This document shows positions 1 through 5,123 of a DNA stretch of 5,123 bases, piece by piece. The translations under genes and the position numbers were made by a program. Position 1 is the stretch's first letter. Every line of letters starts with the position of its first letter. The notes below the pieces were generated by a model. That model made no database searches and was not told the origin of the DNA. It worked only from the letters and a program-made list of their open reading frames with translations. This DNA comes from Hydrogenophaga sp. Lineage in GTDB: Bacteria > Pseudomonadota > Gammaproteobacteria > Burkholderiales > Burkholderiaceae_C. The stretch spans positions 1 to 5,123 of the forward strand of contig JAGXRS010000199.1 in NCBI GenBank assembly GCA_018335615.1, in the 5' to 3' direction.

Positions 1-1601
1 GCGGCAAGCCCATCGTCGCCAACGACCCGCACCTGTCGCTGAGCGCACCCGCTATCTGGTACTTCGCGCGCATGAGCGCACCGGGCCTGGACGTGATGGG
101 CGCGAGCTTCCCCGGCCTGCCCTTCGTGGTGCTGGGGCGCACGCGACAGGTGGCCTGGGGCTTCACCAACACCGCGCCCGATGTGCAGGACCTGTACCTG
201 GAGCGCATCCACCCCGACCAGCCGGGCCAGTACCAGACGCCCGAGGGATGGGCCGCGTTCGAGACCCGAGAGGAAACCATCCGCGTCAAGGGCCAACCGG
301 ACGTCAAACACACCGTGCGCAGCACCCGCCACGGCCCGGTGCTGAGCGACGCGCAGGCCTCGCACCAGCAGCTGCTGGACACGCAGCGCTATGTGCTGGC
401 GCTGCGCTGGACGGCGCTGGACCCCGACAACCGCACCCTGCTGGCCGGCATCCGCAGCAACCGCGCGCAGTCGGTGGACGACCTGATCGCGGCCTATGAA
501 GACTTCATTGCCCCGATGCAGAGCGTGGTGATGGCCGACACCAGCGGGCGTACCGCCTTCAAGACCACCGGGCGCGTGCCGCTGCGCCACCCCGATAACG
601 ACATCATGGGTGTGGCGCCGTCGCCCGGCTGGGATGCCCGCTACGACTGGACCGGCTGGCTGCCCTATGCCCAGACGCCGCAGGCCGACAGCGCTGCCAT
701 CGAGGCCCGGGGCTGGCTGGCCACGGCGAACCAGCGCATCCACGCAGCCGATTTCCCGCACTTCCTCACGCAGGACTGGGAGCTGCCCTACCGCCAGGAC
801 CGCATCGACGCGCTGCTGGCGCGCCCGGGACTGCTCGATCTGGACGCGCAGACCCCCATCCACGGCGACCTGGTCTCGGCATCGGCCCAGGGTCTGCTGC
901 CGCACCTGGTCCAGGCACCGGTGACGCACCGGCTGGGCGCCGCCGCGCAGCAGGCGCTGGCCGGCTTCGACGGCGAACTGCGCGCCGACAGCGCGGCTGC
1001 CCTGATCTTCTCGGTGTGGACCGACGAGTTCACCCGCGGCGTGATCGGCGGGCGCCTGGGTCAGGACCGGCTGATGGCCATCTATGGCAAGCGCGTCTTC
1101 CGCGCAGCCATTGAAGGCATCCTGGCGCGCGACGACGTGGCCTGGTGCGGGGCGGCGGGCTGCGCCGCCGCATCCGGCCAGGCGCTGGACCGCGCGCTGG
1201 CGCGCATCGAGGCCATGCAGGGTGGCGACGTGAGCCAATGGCAGTGGGGCACGGCGCACCCGGCCATCTCGGCGCACCGGCCGTTCAGCAACGTGGGCGT
1301 GCTGGCGCGCTTCTTCGACGTGCGCGTGCCCACCGGCGGCGACCGCTTCACGGTGAACATGGGGCACTTCCATGCCGACCACGAACCCGAACCCTTCGCC
1401 AACCGGCACGGACCCTCCATGCGCGCCTTGTACGACCTGGCCAACCTGGAAAACTCGCGCTTCATCTACCAGACCGGGCAGAGCGGGCTCGTGTTTTCCC
1501 GCCGCTACCGCGACATGAGTGAAGAGTGGGCGGCCGTGCGCTACCGGCCGCTGCAGATGGACCCGCCGGGCTTTGCCCATCGGCTCACGCTGTTGCCTTG
1601 A
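1..1601 (+). CDS. Penicillin acylase family protein, beta-chain region (5' partial)
   Basis: The reading frame is open from the window edge (first full codon at 3) to a TGA at 1599-1601 and gives 532 visible residues. Family members are Ntn hydrolases that cleave amide bonds of beta-lactams, N-acyl-homoserine lactones or other acyl amides, usually in the periplasm after self-cleavage into alpha and beta chains. Visible hallmarks are GKPIVANDPHL at the very start, PGLPFVVLG followed by VAWGFTN, and RHGPV. DVQD (visible residues 60-63) aligns with the calcium-ligand Asp pair of E. coli penicillin G acylase. ATANQ follows, with Asn243 as the candidate oxyanion-hole Asn, and then QDW with Asp258 as a candidate third calcium ligand. 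The nucleophile Ser that begins the beta chain, the alpha chain and any signal peptide lie upstream of the window. The length fits a nearly complete beta chain of about 550 residues. The ATG at 72 is internal and is not the start. The gene converges on the ATPase gene. The family call is firm; the substrate cannot be told from sequence. Confidence 0.93.
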   Translation, partial: GKPIVANDPHLSLSAPAIWYFARMSAPGLDVMGASFPGLPFVVLGRTRQVAWGFTNTAPDVQDLYLERIHPDQPGQYQTPEGWAAFETREETIRVKGQPDVKHTVRSTRHGPVLSDAQASHQQLLDTQRYVLALRWTALDPDNRTLLAGIRSNRAQSVDDLIAAYEDFIAPMQSVVMADTSGRTAFKTTGRVPLRHPDNDIMGVAPSPGWDARYDWTGWLPYAQTPQADSAAIEARGWLATANQRIHAADFPHFLTQDWELPYRQDRIDALLARPGLLDLDAQTPIHGDLVSASAQGLLPHLVQAPVTHRLGAAAQQALAGFDGELRADSAAALIFSVWTDEFTRGVIGGRLGQDRLMAIYGKRVFRAAIEGILARDDVAWCGAAGCAAASGQALDRALARIEAMQGGDVSQWQWGTAHPAISAHRPFSNVGVLARFFDVRVPTGGDRFTVNMGHFHADHEPEPFANRHGPSMRALYDLANLENSRFIYQTGQSGLVFSRRYRDMSEEWAAVRYRPLQMDPPGFAHRLTLLP

Positions 1602-1632
1602 CTCGCCTCTGCGCTCCGTATGTCCCGCGCCG

Positions 1633-1671
1633 TTCGACGGGTTCAGAGCGCTTATTGACGGGTTCTCAGCG
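1633..1671 (+). repeat. Two decayed REP-like repeat copies
   Basis: TTCGACGGGTTCAGAGCG (1633-1650) and TTGACGGGTTCTCAGCG (1655-1671) each resemble the left half of the intact repeat at 1684-1709. Both have lost the CCCGAACGG half. They lie head to tail just after the acylase stop codon. They are probably degenerate members of the same repeat family, but the match is partial and chance resemblance is possible for the second. Confidence 0.5.
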
Positions 1672-1683
1672 TTTGGTGTGAGG

Positions 1684-1709
1684 GCTTCGACGGGCTCAGC
1701 CCGAACGGA
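1684..1709 (+). repeat. REP-like palindromic repeat, single copy
   Basis: The sequence GCTTCGACGGGCTCAGCCCG, continuing to AACGGA, is an imperfect palindrome. GGGC/GCCC can pair around a TCA loop, and TTC/GAA pair outside it. It is nearly identical to the copy at 1832-1857. Motifs of this type are dispersed in intergenic DNA of many beta- and gammaproteobacteria and are typical of REP elements moved by RAYT transposases; that part is from general knowledge. Confidence 0.8.
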
Positions 1710-1781
1710 GGGGGGCGCCACCCCAACGGAGCAGCTGATGCCACCCGAGCGGGGGAATGGATGGCGCCGGAACACCCGCAT

Positions 1782-1857
1782 ACCGTTCGCCCTGAGCTTG
1801 TCGAAGGGTTCTGGCCTGGTTGGCGAGAGGGGCTTCGACAGGCTCAGCCCGAACGGT
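1782..1857. repeat. Inverted pair of REP-like repeats (BIME-like hairpin)
   Basis: The left arm (1782-1806, beginning ACCGTTCG and ending TGTCGAAG) and the right arm (1833-1857, beginning CTTCGACA and ending CGAACGGT) are inverted copies of the same repeat. They match at 22 of 25 positions and are separated by 26 bases. A transcript could fold into a long hairpin. The pair lies between convergent genes, where it could act as a bidirectional terminator or 3'-end stabiliser. It has no U-tract of the canonical intrinsic-terminator kind, so that role is inferred. Confidence 0.82.
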
Positions 1858-1950
1858 GGGGTGATGCGGTGAAGGGCTTGCCTTGGCCCGAGCGGCGAGG
1901 GCGGACCGCTGCGAGGGTGCCCCCGACCGAACAGTGAACAGAGAAAGAGA

Positions 1951-3075
1951 TCAGGTGGCAGGGATGTGCTCGGCCCGCACCGCACTCGGTGCCGGCGGCG
2001 AGAGCGCCGCGCCACCACGCGCGAACGTGACCACGTGGTCCACCTCGGCGCGGATGCCGATCCACTCGCCCAGCGCGTGGTTGTGGTGCGAGGGCACGTG
2101 GGTCATCAGCGTCTCGCCGCTGGCCAGGCGCAGCGTGTACAGAAACTCCGAGCCGCGGAACGATTTGCGGATGATCTGCGCCTTCACCGGCGCGTGGTCA
2201 TCGTGCACGATGTCATCGGCGCGCAGCAGCACGTCGCACAGCCCCGCTTCGTAGGCCGTGGGCAGCGGGCATTCGTCCATGTCCTGCAGCGCGCCCAGCG
2301 GCGTCTGCACCGACACCTCGTTGCCCACCAGCCGGATCTGCGCCGGCGCGAACACGCCGTGGCCGATGAACTCGGCCACGAAGCGGGTGGCGGGGCGGTG
2401 GTAGAGCGCGTAGGCGTCTTCCCACTGGTGCAGGTGGCCTTCGTGCATGACGCCGATCACATCGCCGATGGCAAAGGCCTCCAGCTGGTCGTGCGTCACG
2501 AACAGGGCGGTGGCGCCCGCCGCCTTCAGGATGGCCCGCACCTCGTGGGCCAGGCGTTCGCGCAGGTCCACGTCGAGGTTGGAAAACGGTTCGTCCAGCA
2601 GCAGCAGGCGCGGGTTGGGCGCCAGCGCACGGGCCAGCGCCACGCGCTGCTGCTGCCCGCCGGAGAGTTCGTGGGGAAAGCGTTCCTGCATGCCGTCCAG
2701 GCCCACCAGGCGCAGCACCTCGGCCACCCGGTGCGCGCGCTCGGCACGCGGCAGGCTGTCGATGCCGAAGGCCACGTTGCGGCCCACGCTGAGGTGCGGG
2801 AACAGGGCGTAGTCCTGGAACACCATGCCGATGCGGCGCTGCTCGGCCGGCATGTGGTGCGCGCCGTCGCTCACGGTCTCGCCCTGCAGCACGATGCTGC
2901 CGCTGCTGGCCCGCTCAAGCCCCGCCACCGCGCGCAGCAGGGTGGTCTTGCCGCAGCCCGAGGGGCCGATCAGCACGCCGATCTCGCCCGCTGCCAGGCC
3001 GAGGGACACGCCGTCCACGGCGGCCTGCTGCTGCTTGCCGTAGCGCACACTGAGATGGGAGACGCTGAGGAACAT
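1951..3075 (-). CDS. fbpC: Fe3+ (FbpC-type) ABC transporter ATP-binding protein
   Basis: This 374-residue cytoplasmic ATPase powers an ABC importer. The motifs are complete and in order: Walker A GPSGCGKT (37-44), Q-loop FQDYALFPHL (Gln87), signature LSGGQQQR (137-144), Walker B LLLLDEP (157-163, Glu162 catalytic) and H-loop VTHDQ (His195). The stretch QWEDAYALYHRPATRFVAEFIG (217-238) leads into a C-terminal TOBE-like domain at about 240-350. The wording of the Q-loop and of the domain junction is typical of the ferric-iron FbpC/AfuC/HitC group. The length is slightly over the usual 350 or so because of a tail rich in Ala, Pro and Arg. The start is the ATG at 3073-3075. No good Shine-Dalgarno precedes it; only GGGG lies close by. 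The expected partner is the divergent permease at 3240. Spermidine/putrescine and phosphonate ATPases are the nearest alternatives, but the FbpB-like partner argues for iron. All catalytic residues are intact. Confidence 0.9.
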   Translation of the reverse strand: MFLSVSHLSVRYGKQQQAAVDGVSLGLAAGEIGVLIGPSGCGKTTLLRAVAGLERASSGSIVLQGETVSDGAHHMPAEQRRIGMVFQDYALFPHLSVGRNVAFGIDSLPRAERAHRVAEVLRLVGLDGMQERFPHELSGGQQQRVALARALAPNPRLLLLDEPFSNLDVDLRERLAHEVRAILKAAGATALFVTHDQLEAFAIGDVIGVMHEGHLHQWEDAYALYHRPATRFVAEFIGHGVFAPAQIRLVGNEVSVQTPLGALQDMDECPLPTAYEAGLCDVLLRADDIVHDDHAPVKAQIIRKSFRGSEFLYTLRLASGETLMTHVPSHHNHALGEWIGIRAEVDHVVTFARGGAALSPPAPSAVRAEHIPAT

Positions 3076-3081
3076 GGCCCC

Positions 3082-3101
3082 AATTGTAGATAACTACAAT
3101 T
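3082..3101. promoter_or_regulatory. Perfect 20-bp palindrome (candidate operator)
   Basis: AATTGTAG-ATAA-CTACAATT has 8-bp perfect arms and a 4-bp spacer. It lies 6 bases upstream of the ATPase ATG, inside an AT-rich island (about 3081-3115) in otherwise very GC-rich DNA. It is placed to control the ATPase gene by blocking its promoter, or as an RNA hairpin over the start. I do not recognise a specific regulator for the full palindrome. Confidence 0.6.
3083..3088 (-). promoter_or_regulatory. Candidate -10 element for the ATPase gene
   Basis: On the minus strand this reads TACAAT, 5 of 6 matches to TATAAT. Seven bases separate it from the ATG, so transcription would start at or just before the start codon (about 3075-3077). 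No good -35 hexamer lies 16-18 bases upstream. The FNR-like site at 3112-3125 could supply activation instead. This is a prediction only. Confidence 0.35.
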
Positions 3102-3107
3102 CTCATT
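3089..3107 (+). promoter_or_regulatory. Fur-box-like sequence
   Basis: GATAACTACAATTCTCATT matches the classical 19-bp Fur consensus (GATAATGATAATCATTATC) at 12 of 19 positions. It overlaps the right part of the palindrome and adjoins the candidate -10 of the ATPase gene. Iron-responsive repression by Fur is known for FbpABC-type systems and fits this location. Matches of this quality also occur by chance in AT-rich DNA, so support is moderate. Confidence 0.4.
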
Positions 3108-3111
3108 TGTG

Positions 3112-3125
3112 TTGACGCGGGTCAA
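3112..3125. promoter_or_regulatory. FNR/ANR-like palindrome TTGAC-N4-GTCAA
   Basis: TTGAC-GCGG-GTCAA is a perfect 5+4+5 palindrome. It agrees with the FNR/ANR consensus TTGAT-N4-ATCAA at 8 of 10 specified bases. Its centre (3118.5) is 41.5 bases upstream of 3077, near the start site predicted for the ATPase gene, which is the standard class II activator distance. Binding by an FNR/ANR/DNR-type regulator is inferred. Confidence 0.4.
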
Positions 3126-3171
3126 TCCGGTGACGGGTGCCGGCCTTCCCGGGCCTGTCATGATCGCGGCG

Positions 3172-3194
3172 CGTGTGCCGCCCGTCGGCACGCG
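3172..3194 (+). other. Hairpin in the permease leader
   Basis: CGTGTGCCG (3172-3180) and CGGCACGCG (3186-3194) pair over 9 bp, including one G-U pair, around a CCCGT loop. A pyrimidine-rich stretch (TCTCTTTTTCCTC, 3207-3219) follows 12 bases later and precedes the permease start. The gap before the T-run makes it a poor classical terminator. It may be an attenuator, a stability element or chance in GC-rich DNA. Confidence 0.4.
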
Positions 3195-3239
3195 GCCGTT
3201 TGTGCGTCTCTTTTTCCTCACTAGCGAACCCTTTTGCCC

Positions 3240-4847
3240 ATGCTGCGCTGGCTTGCCCTGGCTTTGATGATCGTGTTGGCGGCGGCGCTCACCTTGCCGG
3301 TGCTGTCGCTGGGGGCCTCGTGGCTGCAGTTCGACGAAGCGGGGCGCGATGTGCTGGCCCAGATGGCGCAGACCGTGCTGCCCGAGTACCTGCTCACCAC
3401 CGTGCTGCTGTGCCTGAGCGTGGCCGCCGGTGTGGCGCTGGTGGGCATGGGCACGGCCAGTGCGGTGACGCTGTTCGATTTCCCCGGCCGGCGCCTGTTC
3501 GAGTGGGCGCTGCTGCTGCCACTGGCCATGCCGGCCTATGTGGTGGCCTACGCCTACACCGACTTCCTGCAGTTCAGCGGGCCGCTGCAGGTGTGGCTGC
3601 GCGAGACCTTCGACCTGCGCGGCCGGGTGTTCCCCGAGATCCGCAACACGCCAGGTGCGGTCTGGGTGTTCACCTTCGCGCTCTATCCCTATGTGTACCT
3701 GCTGGCCCGCACCGCGCTGGCCGAGCGCGCCGCGCAGCTGATGGAGGCCGCGCGCCTGCTGGGCGCACCGCTGTCGCGCCGCATCCGCGAGGTGGCGCTG
3801 CCGCTGGCGCGCCCGGCGGTGGCCGCGGGCGTGGCGCTGGCGCTCATGGAAACCCTGGCCGACTTCGGTGTGGCGAGCTACTTCGGCATCCAGACCTTCA
3901 CCGCCGGCATCTACAAGGCCTGGCTGGCCATGGACAACCGGGCCGCGGCGGCCCAGCTCGCCACCATGCTGCTGGCCACGGTGGCGCTGCTGCTGTGGCT
4001 GGAGCACCGGGCGCAGCACCGCATGCGTTTCTCCGCCCTGCGGGGTTCGCGCGCGGGCGGCGACGAGGCCCAGCCGGTGCGGCTGCGCGGCGGGCGTGCC
4101 GCGCTGGCGGTGGCCGTGTGCGCGCTGCCCATCCTGTTCGGCTTCGTGCTGCCGGTGCTGTTCATGCTGCGCCCGCTCATCGGCGGCTGGGACGAGCTGC
4201 CCTGGACCTCGTTCGTGCAGTGGTCGCGCAACAGCATCTGGCTGGCGGGGCTGAGCGCTTCGCTGGCCACTGCCCTGGCGCTGGCGCTGGCCTTTGCGCT
4301 GCGCGCGCAGCCGGGCACGCTCACGCGCGGCGTGGTGCAGCTGGCCAGCCTGGGCTATGCCGTGCCGGGCGCGGTGATCGTGGTGGGCATCCTGCTGCCG
4401 GTGGGCTGGGTGCAGGAACTGCGGCCGCAGTCCACCGTGGGCTACTGGATCACCGCCACCGCGTTGGGCATCGTCTGGGCCTACCTGGTGCGCTTCACGG
4501 CGGTGGCCCTGCAGTCGGTGCAGAGCGGCTATGCGCGGGTGCCGGCCAGCCTGGACGATTCCGCCCGCATGCTCGGCACCACCGGCTTCGGCCTGGCGCT
4601 GCGCGTGCACTGGCCCTTGCTCAAACGCTCCACCGCCGCTGCGGCGCTGCTGGTGTTCGTGGACGTGATGAAGGAACTGCCCGCCACCCTGGTGCTGCGC
4701 CCCTTCAACAGCGACACGCTGGCCGTGGTGACCTACCAGCTGGCGCGCGACGAGCGCCTGGGCGAGGCCGCGCTGCCGGCGCTCACCCTGGTGCTGGTGG
4801 GCCTGGTGCCGGTGATCCTGCTCAGCCGCACGCTGCGCCAGCGCTGA
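3240..4847 (+). CDS. fbpB: Fe3+ (FbpB-type) ABC transporter permease, two fused domains
   Basis: This 535-residue inner-membrane protein forms the channel of the importer whose ATPase is probably the divergent gene at 1951-3075. It consists of two homologous BPD_transp_1-type halves, with roughly twelve hydrophobic segments in total. The first half carries the EAA coupling loop at about 169-188 (EAARLLGAPLSRRIREVALP). The second carries its counterpart at about 439-460 (SARMLGTTGFGL... VHWPLL). VDVMKELPATLVLRPFNSDT (about 474-493) is very characteristic of FbpB/HitB/SfuB ferric-iron permeases. The fused layout and length of about 500-540 residues also fit. I chose the ATG at 3240. A TTG two codons upstream (3234) is possible, and the next ATG is at 3267; none has a convincing Shine-Dalgarno. 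No periplasmic iron-binding protein gene is adjacent. The family call is strong; Fe3+ as substrate is inferred from family. Confidence 0.92.
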   Translation: MLRWLALALMIVLAAALTLPVLSLGASWLQFDEAGRDVLAQMAQTVLPEYLLTTVLLCLSVAAGVALVGMGTASAVTLFDFPGRRLFEWALLLPLAMPAYVVAYAYTDFLQFSGPLQVWLRETFDLRGRVFPEIRNTPGAVWVFTFALYPYVYLLARTALAERAAQLMEAARLLGAPLSRRIREVALPLARPAVAAGVALALMETLADFGVASYFGIQTFTAGIYKAWLAMDNRAAAAQLATMLLATVALLLWLEHRAQHRMRFSALRGSRAGGDEAQPVRLRGGRAALAVAVCALPILFGFVLPVLFMLRPLIGGWDELPWTSFVQWSRNSIWLAGLSASLATALALALAFALRAQPGTLTRGVVQLASLGYAVPGAVIVVGILLPVGWVQELRPQSTVGYWITATALGIVWAYLVRFTAVALQSVQSGYARVPASLDDSARMLGTTGFGLALRVHWPLLKRSTAAAALLVFVDVMKELPATLVLRPFNSDTLAVVTYQLARDERLGEAALPALTLVLVGLVPVILLSRTLRQR

Positions 4848-4884
4848 CGGGTCGGCGAGCCCGCCGGGCATTCCGGTTGCCCCG

Positions 4885-4926
4885 CTGGCCTGCTGTCGGG
4901 TTCCGCGGCCAGGGTCTGGCCTGCTG
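4885..4926 (+). repeat. 11-bp direct repeat with an internal hairpin
   Basis: CTGGCCTGCTG occurs at 4885-4895 and again at 4916-4926. Between and overlapping them, GGCCAG-GGT-CTGGCC (4907-4921) is a perfect 6-bp inverted repeat with a 3-base loop. It follows the permease stop, but no T-run follows it, so it is at most a weak or Rho-assisted transcript end. In GC-rich DNA this could be chance. Confidence 0.35.
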
Positions 4927-4950
4927 AGGCCCGGCGCAGAAAGCGCCACC

Positions 4951-5123
4951 GTGTCCCCTGCCTTGCATCCCCCTTCTGCTGACCTGCCGGTGCTGGACCC
5001 GCAGGCGCCGCTGCGCTTCGTCGTCAACGCGGCCGCGGGGCATGGGGAAGTGGAGCGGGTGCGCGCGTTGATCGACCCCCTGCTGGCGGCGGCCGGCCGC
5101 CCGGCGCTGTGGCTGATGAGCGG
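4951..5123 (+). CDS. Diacylglycerol kinase family lipid kinase, N-terminal part (3' partial)
   Basis: The frame is open from a GTG at 4951 to the window edge and gives 57 full codons. After a Pro-rich leader of about 20 residues comes LRFVVNAAAGHGEVERVRAL (21-40), then DPLLAAAGRP. This resembles the N-terminal beta strand and glycine loop (consensus like NPxSGxG) of the DAGK_cat domain, which binds nucleotide and phosphorylates diacylglycerol or related lipids at the inner membrane. GTG was chosen because AGAAAG (4938-4943) lies 7 bases upstream and the domain begins soon after. The frame is open further upstream with no better start. It lies 103 bases after the permease on the same strand and could be co-transcribed, though no functional link is evident. 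The GGDDT-type catalytic motif lies beyond the window, so the assignment rests on the N-terminal motif only. Confidence 0.72.
   Translation, partial: MSPALHPPSADLPVLDPQAPLRFVVNAAAGHGEVERVRALIDPLLAAAGRPALWLMS

Noticed and set aside
1633..1857. A CRISPR array or tandem satellite in the repeat region
   Set aside because: Copies are few, in both orientations, unevenly spaced and divergent, and each is itself palindromic. This fits REP-like elements and not a CRISPR array.
1519..1872. A 117-residue frame running from the acylase end through the repeat cluster
   Set aside because: It is out of frame with the acylase at its start and then merely translates the REP-like repeats. No domain and no convincing start signal.
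1966..3093. A 375-residue open frame on the plus strand opposite the ATPase
   Set aside because: The composition is His-, Gln-, Arg- and Ala-rich with no motif. The minus-strand frame has every ABC ATPase motif intact.
3112..3117. TTGACG as a -35 box for the permease
   Set aside because: Seventeen bases downstream the sequence is GGGTGC, with no -10-like element nearby. The hexamer is better explained as half of the TTGAC-N4-GTCAA palindrome.
3173..4927. A 584-residue plus-strand frame overlapping the permease
   Set aside because: It is Ala-, Gly- and Arg-rich without membrane segments or motifs. It is an out-of-frame shadow of the permease.
2970..5027. A 685-residue open frame on the minus strand opposite the permease
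   Set aside because: Its translation is low-complexity, rich in Gln, His, Arg and Gly, with no recognisable domain. It is the usual antisense shadow of a GC-rich gene, and the permease frame is clearly real.

Overview
The window reads as chromosomal DNA from a GC-rich proteobacterium. Third codon positions are overwhelmingly G or C. The gene content and the repeat family (variants of TTCGACAGGCTCAGCCCGAACGG) suggest a betaproteobacterium of the Burkholderiales, perhaps the Comamonadaceae. That placement is inferred from family resemblance and was not tested by a search.

Layout, left to right. (1) Positions 1-1601, plus strand: most of the beta chain of a penicillin-acylase-family N-terminal-nucleophile hydrolase, cut at its 5' side by the window edge. 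(2) Positions 1602-1950: a 349-base gap between two convergent genes. It holds a cluster of REP-like repeats: one good single copy, one inverted pair able to form a long hairpin, and two decayed copies. (3) Positions 1951-3075, minus strand: an ABC-transporter ATPase of the ferric-iron (FbpC) type. (4) Positions 3076-3239: a divergent control region with an AT-rich island, a perfect 8+4+8 palindrome, a Fur-box-like stretch, an FNR/ANR-like palindrome and a leader hairpin. (5) Positions 3240-4847, plus strand: a two-domain ABC permease of the FbpB type. (6) Positions 4848-4950: a short gap with a small hairpin and an 11-base direct repeat. (7) Positions 4951-5123, plus strand: the start of a diacylglycerol-kinase-family (lipid kinase) gene, cut by the window edge.

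The permease and ATPase are expected to form one inner-membrane importer, most likely for Fe3+ delivered by a periplasmic binding protein. They are divergently transcribed rather than in the usual binding protein-permease-ATPase operon, and no binding-protein gene is present here. The acylase and the lipid kinase have no evident link to iron uptake.

I see no undescribed multi-gene system. The most interesting part is the 164-base divergent control region. On the ATPase side its elements fit together with promoter-like spacing: an FNR-type site centred about 41.5 bases upstream of a predicted start site, a TACAAT -10 candidate, a Fur-like overlap, and a transcript that may be nearly leaderless.
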